Shown here piece after piece: positions 8,369 through 16,871 of a DNA stretch of 64,000 bases (positions are counted from its first letter, which is position 1; every line of letters begins with the position of its first letter). Position numbers and translations under genes: made by a program. The stretch is from Alkalihalobacillus sp. BA299 (GTDB lineage Bacteria > Bacillota > Bacilli > Bacillales > Bacillaceae_F), in assembly GCF_017745675.1 (NCBI RefSeq), contig NZ_JAFLJM010000001.1, positions 248,001-312,000 of the forward strand, given 5' to 3'. The notes beneath the pieces are model-generated. The model saw only the letters and a list, made by a program, of their open reading frames with translations, made no database searches and had not been told where the DNA came from.

Positions 8369-8422
8369 AGAAGAAGTAACCGCCTCCGCTTTGCCCAGTG
8401 GATAGGGTGGTTACTTCTTCTT
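8369..8422. terminator. Long hairpin downstream of the toxin
   Basis: AAGAAGAAGTAACC and GGTTACTTCTTCTT form a 14-bp stem, with CTTTTT continuing on the minus strand. It can end transcription both ways and probably separates the toxin mRNA from an antisense RNA. Confidence 0.6.
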
Positions 8423-8602
8423 CGTCCATCTAATGTTCATAGGTAAGCCGCTTTTCTTGCGGCATGTTGGTGCTAATCGACTGAGCGTTCGCAGCGCTCG
8501 GTAAAGAATTCGAGTGGTTACTGGAACTATGCCAATACTAGAAAAATGTGCCTGCACCCGCGACGAATTAGGGGGACAACCACGTTACTTTATTTAATCT
8601 TC

Positions 8603-8671
8603 AGGAAGCATGGGGACGGTTCTCATGCCTCTTTTGTTCCGCGAAACGAAGAAAGCACATGAACCGTCCCT
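8603..8671. repeat. GGGGACGG...CCGTCCC dispersed palindrome, copy 1
   Basis: GGGACGGTTC and GAACCGTCCC form the arms, preceded by AGGAAGCA, with a 35-45-nt centre. Near copies lie at 21009 and 35891, with degraded ones at 538, 11405 and 12551. The surrounding gap (8423-8847) has no gene. Confidence 0.6.
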
Positions 8672-8847
8672 CTATACCTATATGAGATATTCCTTACCAA
8701 ACTAGTAATTATATTCAAAGATAAACAAAAAGAAGGAACTTAAATAAATCAACATTTCTAACGAAGAACCTCTTCTCCCCTTTTTATGGGTTCTAACAAG
8801 AGGGAGGTGGACATACAATATATTTAAAAAATCTGAGGTGACTCGAA

Positions 8848-9768
8848 ATGAATAGAAAAGTTGCTGCATTAATTATCTATAAAAATCAAGAAATCCAATT
8901 AAAAGAGATTAGTTTACATTACAATAATGTATCCTCTATTCTTGAGGTAGAGGAGGATGAAGTGCTAAGATGTGAATTATCGGATTATTACATATTCATG
9001 CCTAGTTACATTAATGTAAGTTATTGTATCAAAAATAAAAGATTTTATTCTACTATTATCTTGGTAAAAAGAGAAGAGGATAGGGGTTATAGAAATAACA
9101 ACGTTCCAGTTCCATTTTTAGAAAGAAGAGATGATAGAAGTGTATCATTTAATTTAAAAGAGGCTAAAAAAGCATTAAAAACTTTTGGATTTAATCCTGA
9201 GTTCGTTGATGAAAGGAATTTTCATGGAAACAATATTGAGATTGCGAGAGAATACTTATATCACATTTTACAATCAAATAAAATAAGCCTTGAATCAAAA
9301 GGATTTTTGTCTTTACTTGTTTTGCATAACTTTTGTCTTTCAAGAGAAGAGATAAACCGGTTTATAAAAGAAAATGACGAACAAATTCAGAGGAAATATG
9401 ATGAATTGTTTGAAATATGTTTATTTGAACAAAAAGGAAAAGAAATAATATTTAATAGAAGTTTTTTTGTTAACATTGAAACAGAATCAGAAGGAGATAA
9501 CAAAGTAAATAAGGAAGACGAATCTTTATTAAGTTCTATCAAAGATAAACAGGATAACAAAGTAGAGTTAGACCAATTATATGACCAAGCAAAAGAATTA
9601 GTAGTTGAAATGCAAGTAGCTTCTGTATCTATGCTGCAACGAAGATTTAGAATTGGGTACACCAGAGCTGCACGTCTAATTGATTCTTTAGAAGAAAATG
9701 GAGTTATTGGCCCGTACGAAGGCTCAAAACCAAGAGAAGTCTCGGTTAAAAACGAAGTTAAAAGTTGA
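8848..9768 (+). CDS. Protein with a free-standing FtsK/SpoIIIE gamma DNA-binding domain
   Basis: The protein has 306 residues, ATG start, with GAGGTGACTCGAA upstream. The last 60 residues (about 244-303) are a clear FtsK gamma domain: [53 protein letters not shown]. In FtsK and SpoIIIE this winged helix reads KOPS/SRS octamers and steers the DNA pump. Here there is no Walker A or B and no membrane part, so this is not a translocase. The N-terminal 240 residues ([36 protein letters not shown]) are unrecognised; about 215-243 is an acidic linker. A sequence-specific DNA-binding protein, perhaps of mobile-element origin, is the best reading. A comK scrap follows its stop by 3 nt. Confidence 0.7.
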   Translation: MNRKVAALIIYKNQEIQLKEISLHYNNVSSILEVEEDEVLRCELSDYYIFMPSYINVSYCIKNKRFYSTIILVKREEDRGYRNNNVPVPFLERRDDRSVSFNLKEAKKALKTFGFNPEFVDERNFHGNNIEIAREYLYHILQSNKISLESKGFLSLLVLHNFCLSREEINRFIKENDEQIQRKYDELFEICLFEQKGKEIIFNRSFFVNIETESEGDNKVNKEDESLLSSIKDKQDNKVELDQLYDQAKELVVEMQVASVSMLQRRFRIGYTRAARLIDSLEENGVIGPYEGSKPREVSVKNEVKS

Positions 9769-9770
9769 CA

Positions 9771-9813
9771 TAAGCGGTGTCATTTTTACGTAAAAACGTT
9801 GTCCATTTTCCCA
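9771..9813 (-). pseudogene. 43-bp comK scrap
   Basis: The minus strand reads W-E-N-G-Q-R-F-Y-V-K-M-T-P-L, matching WEQNHRFYVKKTPL of the ComK-like gene at 6759-7237. It is a fourth trace of the cassette and abuts the stop codon of the gamma-domain gene. Confidence 0.55.
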
Positions 9814-9818
9814 GGATT

Positions 9819-9873
9819 CGGGGTCTGACCCCCACTAGAGTAAAGTATTACCGCAGCGGGGGACAGGCCCCGC
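9819..9873. repeat. GGGGTCTGACCCCC / GGGGGACAGGCCCC palindromic repeat
   Basis: Two G/C-rich arms of opposite sense lie around a short AT-rich centre. They are related to the GGGAC-type pieces at 641-680 and 12929-12967. Confidence 0.5.
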
Positions 9874-10029
9874 TTTCTTCCCGCTTTCCGCTTTCCATGA
9901 CTGATCCTTTAACTTAGCTCTTCGAAAATATAAAACGTATACTACGACAGCAGCAAGGATGACAAAGGAAAAAGAAAAATAAATATTTCTATATATTATT
10001 TCGGAAGGTAAACTTTCAAATCGTACCAT
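9835..10029 (-). CDS. Possible small single-span membrane protein
   Basis: This 64-residue frame reads MVRFESLPSEIIYRNIYFSF, a hydrophobic helix (about 17-35), then YFRRAKLKDQSWKAESGKK. Its last 15 codons run into a dispersed repeat, so the native C-terminus may have been replaced. No good ribosome site lies before the ATG. The pattern of polar head, helix and basic stop-transfer looks protein-like, but nothing else supports it. Confidence 0.25.
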   Translation of the reverse strand: MVRFESLPSEIIYRNIYFSFSFVILAAVVVYVLYFRRAKLKDQSWKAESGKKAGPVPRCGNTLL

Positions 10030-10165
10030 TATTAGAACGCGTAGTAAAGAATATTATGACTATTCGTTCAAAAATAGAGTTACAATTCAATAGGAGCACC
10101 CTTTAAAAGTTATATATATAGATTTCTAAAGGAATTTAGAGTATCACTTACATAATGTTATATTA

Positions 10166-10195
10166 TTGACAAAAAAATTAGAAAAGAAGTATGAT
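10166..10195 (+). promoter_or_regulatory. Sigma-A promoter of the Old Yellow Enzyme gene
   Basis: TTGACA (10166-10171), an 18-nt spacer, and TATGAT (10190-10195), about 55 nt before the start codon. Confidence 0.6.
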
Positions 10196-10250
10196 TATTC
10201 TAAATTTAGTGACGAATTAAAATACAATCAAAAGTGGGGAGAGAATTCAT

Positions 10251-11390
10251 ATGAGTCAAGATGACAAAGGAAAAAGTAAAACTGTGGCTTGGACAAGACT
10301 ACCAACGGACACTAGGAATTGGACAAATTTGGAGAATATTTTAGATAGTAAGCTATTTGAGCCCGTAAAGATAGGAGCTTGGAAGCTTAAAACCCGTACA
10401 GCAATGGCTCCGATGACTCGGTGTTTTGCCGATGACGAAACGGGTGTAGTCGGGGGCGATGTAGTAGAATATTATCGAAAACGAGCTGCGGATGGTATCG
10501 GGTTAATTATTACAGAAGGAATTGTCGTCAGCCCTCGTGGCAAAGGAAATCCAAGAATTCCTGGATTATATACTCAAGAACAAATCGAAGGCTGGAAACA
10601 TGTAACAGATGCTGTACATAAGGAAGGTGGGACGATTATTGCTCAGATCTGGCATGTAGGGCGTTTAAGCCACCATGAACTTGCTGGAAACGTACCACCT
10701 CAAGCACCGTCAGCTATCCGAGCTGAAGGAAATATTCCACGGTTTCGTAAGCCATATGATACACCGGAAGAGATGACAATCGATGATATTCAGGAGGTAG
10801 TTGGTCAATATGCCCAAGCAGCAAAAAATGCAATAAAAGCAGGATTTGATGGCGTTGAAATTCATGGGGCGCACGGATATTTAATCGATCAATTCTGTTC
10901 AGATGTAACTAACAAACGCACGGATCGATATGGAGGAGACCTTCCAGAAAGATTGACTTTTATGAAAGAAGTTACAAAAGCTGTTATCGATGCAATCGGA
11001 CCGGACAGAACGTTAATTCGCTTCTCCGCTCATAAAGTTGATAATACGGCTTATAAGTGGGAAGATCCAGAGTTAGCAATTCGCACGTTTATTGCAGCAT
11101 TCCGTGAAGTGGGTGCGACGATGATTCATCCTTCCACAATGGAGTTTACGAATGTGCTTGCTGATGGAAAAACGATGCATCAATTCGTTCGAAAATATTG
11201 GGATGGTGTGATTATAGGAGTGGGAAACCTTGAACCTGAAACTGCTGCAAAAACATTAATTGAAGGAACCATAGATGTAGCAGCTTTCGGACGTCCACTA
11301 ATTCCTAATCCTGACTTTCTCACTCGTTTGAAAAATGGTGAGGAACTAGAAGAGTATGAAGCAAGAAAGCACTTGCCAGTTTTGGTATAA
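10251..11390 (+). CDS. NADH:flavin oxidoreductase, Old Yellow Enzyme family
   Basis: The protein has 379 residues, ATG start, with GGGGAGAG upstream. It is an FMN-binding TIM barrel of the classical OYE type, which reduces activated C=C bonds (enones, nitro-olefins, nitrate esters) with NAD(P)H. Markers are TAMAPMTRCFAD near residue 50, IIAQIWHVGRLSH (about 125-137), EIHGAHGYLIDQFCSDVTNK (about 203-222, with the substrate-binding H..H and the proton-donor Y), TDRYGG, and the C-terminal FMN phosphate site AAFGRPLIPNPD. It is alone on its own promoter, with no operon partner; its 3' flank is a degraded repeat. It is cytosolic. The physiological substrate cannot be read; a stress or xenobiotic role is usual for the family. 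Confidence 0.88.
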   Translation: MSQDDKGKSKTVAWTRLPTDTRNWTNLENILDSKLFEPVKIGAWKLKTRTAMAPMTRCFADDETGVVGGDVVEYYRKRAADGIGLIITEGIVVSPRGKGNPRIPGLYTQEQIEGWKHVTDAVHKEGGTIIAQIWHVGRLSHHELAGNVPPQAPSAIRAEGNIPRFRKPYDTPEEMTIDDIQEVVGQYAQAAKNAIKAGFDGVEIHGAHGYLIDQFCSDVTNKRTDRYGGDLPERLTFMKEVTKAVIDAIGPDRTLIRFSAHKVDNTAYKWEDPELAIRTFIAAFREVGATMIHPSTMEFTNVLADGKTMHQFVRKYWDGVIIGVGNLEPETAAKTLIEGTIDVAAFGRPLIPNPDFLTRLKNGEELEEYEARKHLPVLV

Positions 11391-11404
11391 ATCATAGATC
11401 CATT

Positions 11405-11473
11405 GAAGCACGGGGAAAATTCTCTTGCTTCTTTAGTTTTGCTAAGTGAAGGAAGCACAAGAAATGTCCCTGT
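11405..11473. repeat. Degraded GGGGACGG-family repeat
   Basis: GAAGCACGGGGAAAATTCTC then TTGCTTCTTTAGTTTTGCTA resembles the 35891 copy (GCAAGGGGACGGATCTC, TTGCTTCTTTCGTTTGGCTA) with several changes. It sits 15 nt after the Old Yellow Enzyme stop. The rest of the gap up to 11696 holds no gene. Confidence 0.5.
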
Positions 11474-11696
11474 GGCTTTATCAGTGGGCAATTCTATGGC
11501 TTCCTTTTTAAGGCAGGAGAGATAAAAGAAGGCAATACCTCGTTCCATTGTACGTCTTATTAAAATAACGTGGTGGTTACAAACCTCTTACTTGTATTAA
11601 CGGAGCAATAAGAGTATAAGAAGGCGGTTAATTCTTTGAAGGAAAAATAGTGCTTGTCCACTAAATATCTATTATAATAACGGTAGAGGTGATAAT

Positions 11697-11885
11697 ATGG
11701 ATAAGCAAATTCTTGATTTACTTACAGGTGTTAGTAAAGAAATAAAAAGTATGAAATCAGATATTTATGATTTAAAATCAGAAATGCATAATCGATTCGA
11801 TACTATTGAAGCAAAGCTCGAAGGTGTTGGAGGCCAGTTTGAATTAACAAATGAATCAAGAATTACTGACATAGTTATGCATTAG
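11697..11885 (+). CDS. Small coiled-coil protein, truncated
   Basis: A 62-residue frame with GAGGTGATAAT just before the ATG. It reads MDKQILDLLTGVSKEIKSMK, then LKSEMHNRFDTIEAKLEGV, GGQFELT. The heptad-like L/I spacing fits a family of small Bacillus coiled-coil proteins in which such repeats usually go on for 100 or more residues. After GGQFELTNES homology appears to end and a few random residues lead to a stop inside a different pseudogene. It looks like the 5' half of a gene cut by the same deletion that removed most of the next gene. Function is unknown. Confidence 0.45.
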   Translation: MDKQILDLLTGVSKEIKSMKSDIYDLKSEMHNRFDTIEAKLEGVGGQFELTNESRITDIVMH

Positions 11886-12295
11886 CTAAAATCGGAGCAA
11901 TTATTTGCCCGATAAATTATTGGTATAGAAGTAATGAAGTGTCTTATATCGTCGAAAATTCAGAGGCAACCGCCATGATCCGTGGTGGAGAAAATATATA
12001 TCCAGCTGAAATTGAAGCATTATTATATATCCATCCTAAAATACAAGAAACAGCAGTCATTGGAATACCAGATCCGGATTTTGAGGAAAAAGTACTTGCT
12101 ATCATTAAATTAGTAGATGGAGAAAGTTTAACCGAACAGGAAGTCAAATCTTTTGTACGAAAAAATTTAGCTGGTTTTAAAACGCCAAAAGAAGTTGAAT
12201 TTATCGATGAATTTCCAAAAACAGCCTTTGGAAAAATAGCTAAAGGTGAATTAAGGAAGAAATATGATTCTGTCTTCGAAAGAAATAAGAGCTAG
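11876..12295 (+). pseudogene. AMP-forming acyl-CoA synthetase with a large internal deletion
   Basis: The frame reads YALAKIGAIICPINYWYRSN, EVSYIVENSEA, which is the early part of an acyl-CoA synthetase (about residue 75-105 of a 500-residue enzyme). It passes directly into MIRGGENIYPAEIEALLYIH, ETAVIGIPDPDFEEKVLA and FPKTAFGKIAKGELRKKY, which is the C-terminal domain with the A10 catalytic lysine (TAFGKI). The AMP-binding P-loop (TSGTTG-PKG) and about 350 residues are missing, in frame, between 11966 and 11973. A GTG at 11939 could give a 118-residue C-terminal domain but no active enzyme. Confidence 0.8.
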
Positions 12296-12425
12296 TTTTT
12301 TGCTGATGTGAGATATTTACGTTATCGTTGAGTAAACAACGCTATGATCATTGACACAAAAGACTAGTTAGCAAGAATAAATAGTCTAATAAACTAGAGG
12401 GAACTTTTATTCCCTGTTAAGGATG

Positions 12426-12450
12426 CCCCTTGTTTTGCAAGGGGTTCTTT
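12426..12450 (+). terminator. Intrinsic terminator
   Basis: CCCCTTG and CAAGGGG form a 7-bp stem with a TTTTG loop, followed by TTCTTT. It lies 130 nt after the acyl-CoA synthetase relic. Confidence 0.7.
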
Positions 12451-12462
12451 GTGTTTCAATAA

Positions 12463-12490
12463 TGTCACTGTGACTACCCGAGTATTGTCT
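12463..12490. repeat. GTCACTGTGAC family repeat, copy
   Basis: TGTCACTGTGACTACCCGAG then TATTGTCT. Related copies are at 589 (minus), 15102, 58142 and 62897. Confidence 0.6.
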
Positions 12491-12688
12491 AAAAATTGAA
12501 TTTTAAAGACTAATCAAAAAGTAAAAAGTTGGAAAATGCATATGTACTCCGGAGGAAGCGAGAGGACGGTGCTCTTGCTTTTCTATTTAGTATAAGGATT
12601 AATGAAGTTGTTATACATTTTTTACCTCGATTAAATTGATGATCTCGCCATAAACTATTTTTAGTCAAAAAATGAAGGAGGAAAGATA

Positions 12689-12748
12689 ATGAGAAAAAGA
12701 AGTGGACAAAAAAATGCTGCACTTACTAATAACAATACACCAACTTAG
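12689..12748 (+). CDS. Possible 19-residue peptide with in-frame TAG
   Basis: GAAGGAGG lies 6 nt before the ATG. The peptide is MRKRSGQKNAALTNNNTPT; after a TAG the same frame goes on EDDNIDHLEKIN and stops. The ribosome site is strong but the product is not recognised; it may be a small protein cut by a nonsense change. Confidence 0.3.
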   Translation: MRKRSGQKNAALTNNNTPT

Positions 12749-12928
12749 GAAGATGATAATATTGACCATTTAGAAAAAATAAATTGAAAGTAAAAAGAGC
12801 ACATAGATAGAAATGGTGTTGATACTGAACTAATTTTTGATACTAAGTAAAAAAAGATTATTTTGTAAAAATAGATTCTCATGAAATATTTTTTTTATTA
12901 AACAAATGGGTACTTAAAGGTTTTTTTG

Positions 12929-12967
12929 CGCCCCCACTTGAGTTAATACGTTAACGAGGTGGGGGGA
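12929..12967. repeat. GC-rich palindrome
   Basis: CGCCCCCAC and GTGGGGGG arms surround TTAATACGTTAA, itself palindromic. It lies 39 nt before a small gene and is similar in kind to the repeats at 641 and 9819. Confidence 0.45.
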
Positions 12968-13005
12968 CAGAAACCGTAATACAAATCGAAATGTAGGAGA
13001 AAAAT

Positions 13006-13155
13006 ATGGACAAAAATAAAGAGATAACACCAAATGTTTCAGGAAGTTTTCAAATTATTGAAGATATCCGAAAAGAAGATATTGAGGAATTGAGAAAAGA
13101 AAACAAATTAGATGAAGAAACGGAATACTATGCACGAATATTTATGGAAGATTAG
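13006..13155 (+). CDS. Small acidic protein, unknown
   Basis: The protein has 49 residues from an ATG with TAGGAG 5 nt upstream. It reads MDKNKEITPNVSGSFQIIED, IRKEDIEELRKENKLDEETE, YYARIFMED. It is strongly charged with a likely helix over residues 18-45 and no membrane segment or cysteine. Codon use and the ribosome site look genuine. I do not recognise it. It stands alone between a palindromic repeat and another small gene. Confidence 0.45.
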   Translation: MDKNKEITPNVSGSFQIIEDIRKEDIEELRKENKLDEETEYYARIFMED

Positions 13156-13370
13156 TATTTTTAAAATTAACAGGTTTCTTCGTTTCAAACTAAAATGACC
13201 ATTTCTTAAAGAACCACAATTTAATTAAAATCAGTAATGCATACACAATTTAAATATAAAACACTACAAAATAATTCGCTGCTTTACATCTTCCTTTCGT
13301 ATAGATAAAGGGACTCGAAATGGACAAGATTATAAAATGATAAAAGTGGGGATTAAATGGAGGTATGTTA

Positions 13371-13514
13371 ATGATAAAGAAATTAACGAAAGAGCAGCAG
13401 GAAAAAATTAAAGCGTTAGAAGAGGAATTAGGAGTTGAGCTTTTTCCATATGCCCCTTATGAAAAAAATGATGCAGGTGAGTATTATAAATTGTTAGAAG
13501 ATGATAGGCTTTAA
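13371..13514 (+). CDS. Small protein, unknown
   Basis: The protein has 47 residues from an ATG preceded by TGGAGGTATGTTA. It reads MIKKLTKEQQEKIKALEEEL, GVELFPYAPYEKNDAGEYYK, LLEDDRL. A helical, charged first half is followed by a FPYAPYE turn. It resembles small Bacillus proteins of unknown function with the same KEQQEKI start. It is not in an operon. Confidence 0.5.
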   Translation: MIKKLTKEQQEKIKALEEELGVELFPYAPYEKNDAGEYYKLLEDDRL

Positions 13515-13753
13515 TTTATAAATTGATTTTATCCCGTTTATAAATGCAACCTTGCAGCTAAGGTAAGTATAATGAAGCCACTTGTAAAAAAGAAGGAAAT
13601 CAATTGGTTGGGAGGAAGCTGGTGTCAAAGTAAAGAATAAGATAGGAGGAAAGATGTTTGCAAAGTGACTTCGTAAACATCTTTCTAAAAGATCAACTTT
13701 TTCCGTCTCATCCAATTTCTTATAAGAGCATTACCCTGATATATGGGTTTTAT

Positions 13754-15013
13754 TTAATTCAACTTGTATGCCCCTTCTTGACTTTCACCTTTGCTCGCTT
13801 TGTCTATTTTGCTTCTATATAAAGCGCCAATCAGAGCTAAAGAAACTAAGAGGGAGGATGAAATTATAAATGCTGGGATAACACCAATAATAGTGGAGAG
13901 CCAGCCGCCTAATAAAGGTCCAATAATGGTTGCTGTTGTTGCAACACTATTAATAACTCCAAAAACCCTTCCTGTCAAATGAACAGGTGTGTTGATTTGA
14001 ACGGATGAGTGAAAGGGTACAGACACTAAGCTATACGAAAACCCTGCTAAAAAACCAAATAAAGGCATCCATATAATCGAAAAACCTACATCATAATTTG
14101 TAAATGCAACCATGCTCCCAAAGCTAAGGCCTAATCCTAAAATACCTATAAGCATAATAGGGTAGGTGTCATAATCTGTTTTCTTAGCCAAAAGGAGGCC
14201 TGCTGAAAACATTCCAACACCTGATAGGGTAAGTAAATAACCAAATAAGTCAGGAGATGCTGACGTGAGCTCTCTAATTAATACAATAAGTTGAGAGTCA
14301 GCAAGTTGGATCAGTAATAGACCGATTCCAAAATATAACATTCCGACTAATAAAAATGTATTGGTTTTAATAAAAGAAAATCCAATGGTAAATTCAGTTT
14401 TAAATGAATTTTTCTTTTTTGAGATTTGTGAGGTTGGGTTTATTGCCTGAACCGTTTTCGGTAAAAATAAGATGATTAGACCAGCTACGAAAAAAGTTGC
14501 AGAGTCGATATAAAATACTAGCTTAGGACCAAACGATGCAACTAAAACTCCGCTTAGTAAAGGACCGATTACTTTTGTACTTGAATCTATCATTGAAGAT
14601 ATAGACATAGCACTCTTCATATAATCATCAGAAACTAATTCCTTTAGCTTCCCATTTTTAGCGGGAATAAATAGCGCAGAAAATATTCCAACCGTAAATA
14701 AACAAAGATAAACAACCCACACAGTATCAGCTACAGTTAAAATAAGAATGAGTCCTGCGCGAATAAGGTCAGATGTTACCATTAATGCCTTTCTATTAAA
14801 ACGATCTGCGACTACCCCTGCAACAGGTCCGAACAGTGCCATTGGAACAGCTAGACATAGAAATATAAATGAAACTTCTAGCGGTGAAGCATTCCACTTT
14901 AAGCCCACAAGTGTAATAATTGCAACTATGCTTAACCAATCACCAATACCTGATATCACCTGTGCAACGATTAGTGTTAAAAACCCTTTGTTTTTCTTTA
15001 AACCTTTTGTCAA
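13754..15013 (-). CDS. MFS exporter, MFS_3 type
   Basis: The protein has 419 residues with about 12 membrane helices, TTG start with GAGAGAGTG upstream. The loop between helices 2 and 3 reads GPVAGVVADRFNRKALMVTS, the MFS signature (G-x-x-x-D-R-x-x-R-K). The first helices read LTLIVAQVISGIGDWLSIVA, as in drug/siderophore-type exporters of the MFS_3 class (EntS- and macrolide-exporter-like). It is probably a proton-driven efflux pump of the cytoplasmic membrane; the substrate cannot be told. The C-terminus is a short basic cytoplasmic tail. It is transcribed alone, and its 5' flank carries a GTCACTGTGAC repeat. Confidence 0.8.
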   Translation of the reverse strand: MTKGLKKNKGFLTLIVAQVISGIGDWLSIVAIITLVGLKWNASPLEVSFIFLCLAVPMALFGPVAGVVADRFNRKALMVTSDLIRAGLILILTVADTVWVVYLCLFTVGIFSALFIPAKNGKLKELVSDDYMKSAMSISSMIDSSTKVIGPLLSGVLVASFGPKLVFYIDSATFFVAGLIILFLPKTVQAINPTSQISKKKNSFKTEFTIGFSFIKTNTFLLVGMLYFGIGLLLIQLADSQLIVLIRELTSASPDLFGYLLTLSGVGMFSAGLLLAKKTDYDTYPIMLIGILGLGLSFGSMVAFTNYDVGFSIIWMPLFGFLAGFSYSLVSVPFHSSVQINTPVHLTGRVFGVINSVATTATIIGPLLGGWLSTIIGVIPAFIISSSLLVSLALIGALYRSKIDKASKGESQEGAYKLN

Positions 15014-15101
15014 TGTTACACACTCTCTCTATCACAATTGATTTTTTTAATATTATTATAACTTCATTCATCTCCTGTAAAAAGGTTTTATTTAAATTAA
15101 A

Positions 15102-15130
15102 CGTCACTGTGACTACCCGAATATTATCGG
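15102..15130. repeat. GTCACTGTGAC family repeat, copy
   Basis: CGTCACTGTGACTACCCGAA then TATTATCGG, almost identical to the copy at 12463 in the first 20 bases. Confidence 0.6.
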
Positions 15131-15192
15131 AAAATATCGAATGAAGGGTAAGGGTATGTTCCTGGATAATATCTAAGGAGCACAGGATTGCG

Positions 15193-15425
15193 ATGAGATA
15201 CAAGAACCAAGACTCCTTTAAAAAAGAAGCAAAAAAGGTGTTTTGAAATTTTTACGGACTGAGAGGCTCTTATTTCCAATAAATCACGTGGAATTCATAG
15301 CTATTTTACTAGAAAACGGTCTCTCAGTCCGTTTCGGTCGTGAAACCCTTGATTCTGTCAGCGGCCAGCTAAGGTATGAAGTAAGGTGCTACAACCAGCA
15401 AAGCCAATCGCTTTGGATGATTTAG
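15193..15425 (+). pseudogene. Decayed frames in front of the TPR regulator
   Basis: An ATG at 15193 reads MRYKNQDSFKKEAKKVF and stops. A shifted frame from 15243 reads LKFLRTERLLFPINHVEFIA, ILLENGLSVRFGRETLDSVS. Neither is recognised. They may be the broken 5' part of the regulator that follows, or a separate relic. Confidence 0.3.
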
Positions 15426-16436
15426 AAGAAGAGCTTTTATTGGCTAAGGAATCGGAGGAACAGGATGGGACGTTTTCTAAGCTCATCTCAGTTTACGAGG
15501 CCTTGTTTAGAAAAATATCGACCGATAGAAATAGTGAATACTCCTTTAGTTTAGAGGGGATTAAAAAGCGGCTCGTTTCGTATTTGGTGAAGTATGGAAC
15601 ATGGAACGTATTTAAAGACGGTTTATCAGAAGGATGACAGGGCTGCTGAAAGCTGTTTAAAAAAAGCGGTACGATATGAACCAAATCTGCCCATTGCCTA
15701 TTATCGATTAGGGTTTCTTGATTATAAAAAGAAAAGCTATACATCAGCGCTTCGGCATTTTCATGCGGCTATTGAATACCAACAACAGAAAGAAAACGCG
15801 GAGTACCGGATGACGGATCAGCAGCTTTATAATTGTCATTTGTATTTGGCGAATTGTGGACTTTTTATTGCGACAAATGCCCAGGAAGACTTAACTAAGC
15901 TAGAGCTCAACGTGAATTTGGTCGAAGTACCGAACTATGAGCTCTCACCTTTCTTTGAATTCATCAAGGGGAATGACGAATACTTAGAGCGCCATGCGTA
16001 TCAAATGGTCACAAGGAGTGGGAGTCAATTTGGTAGCAAGGAGCAATGCGAAAGTGAGCTTTCTGCGAGGAATACGATCATTCTCGATTTTACTGGGCGT
16101 GAGCATTTGCTTATTTTTAATGAGCGAGAGTGCCGTTTAACGAAAAATCAAGCTGAATTGCTGCGCTATTTTCTCATCAACAGTAGTGACGAACATCCTG
16201 TCACCAAGCATCATGTGTACGATTTGTTTTCAAGATCGGATGATAACGGGGAAATTCCTACAAATACCTTTACGCAAAATGTTATACGGTTAAGAGTGAA
16301 GCTGGCCCAAGCGAAGATCGATTTTCCCGTCATTGAAAACAAAACAGGTGTCAATGAAACGGCTTATTTCTACAATTACTTCTTCCCGTTTATGATCATG
16401 CATCGTAGTGATGAAACCTTTGTTTTAGACCAATGA
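15386..16436 (+). pseudogene. TPR / winged-helix regulator broken by a 7-bp tandem duplication
   Basis: The first frame (from GTG 15386) reads PIALDDLEEELLLAKESEE up to RLVSYLVKYGT; the second, from 15594, reads YLKTVYQKDDRAAESCLKKA, VRYEPNLPIAYYRLGFLDYK. ATGGAAC occurs twice in tandem at 15594-15600 and 15601-15607. Removing one copy joins the frames as VKYGTYLKTVYQKDD. The joined protein is about 347 residues: TPR-like helices (70-150), then a C-terminal OmpR/BTAD-type winged helix (RLTKNQAELLRYFLI, NTFTQNVIRLRVKL) and a FYNYFFPF end. The second frame alone (280 residues) has an ATG but no ribosome site. The role is unknown; it may be a regulator of the three genes that follow on the same strand. 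Confidence 0.55.
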
Positions 16437-16494
16437 CAGGTCTGTCATCGGCTCCCTGCGTTAATAGAGCTATCAACGAAAGGGAGATGATACG

Positions 16495-16836
16495 ATGAAA
16501 ACGTGGAATCAATTATTTGTACGATGTGGATGGGTACTGGTTGAAAAGGAAAGAGATGTGTTTGTGTGTACAAATGAAACAGAGATCAATCTTCAATTTT
16601 TATTTCAAAGTCTTGATAAGGCCAACATTCGTTATCATTTTAATCAAAGGATGCTTACGATCTTAAGTCCCGTCATTTCAGAAGAACAGTGGCTTGAAAC
16701 CGTGGATTATGAACATCGAGGCAGAGGGGAAGGGCTATGGTTTGACTCTAGTAAAGACCAGCCCAAAATTCATGAGCTTGATCCGTTCATCAGTGGGATC
16801 GTCCGGCAGCTGAACGACTGGGATATGCTACCTTAG
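16495..16836 (+). CDS. Unknown 113-residue protein upstream of peptidase
   Basis: ATG start with GAAAGGGAGATGATACG in front. It reads MKTWNQLFVRCGWVLVEKER, then LQFLFQSLDKANIRYHFNQR, then YEHRGRGEGLWFDSSKDQPK. It is an alpha/beta, soluble protein with no signal peptide, not recognised. The stop is 35 nt before the M20/M28-type peptidase and the same strand carries the next small gene, so three genes (16495-18251) probably share one mRNA. It may assist or regulate the peptidase. Confidence 0.55.
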   Translation: MKTWNQLFVRCGWVLVEKERDVFVCTNETEINLQFLFQSLDKANIRYHFNQRMLTILSPVISEEQWLETVDYEHRGRGEGLWFDSSKDQPKIHELDPFISGIVRQLNDWDMLP

Positions 16837-16871
16837 GGTCTTGTGATGGCCACGGACGAAGAGCCGCACAT

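Noticed and set aside
12510-12722. Minus-strand frame of 70 codons
   Set aside because: Its composition is F/S/L-rich from AT-rich DNA and it lies over a repeat and a plus-strand ribosome site.
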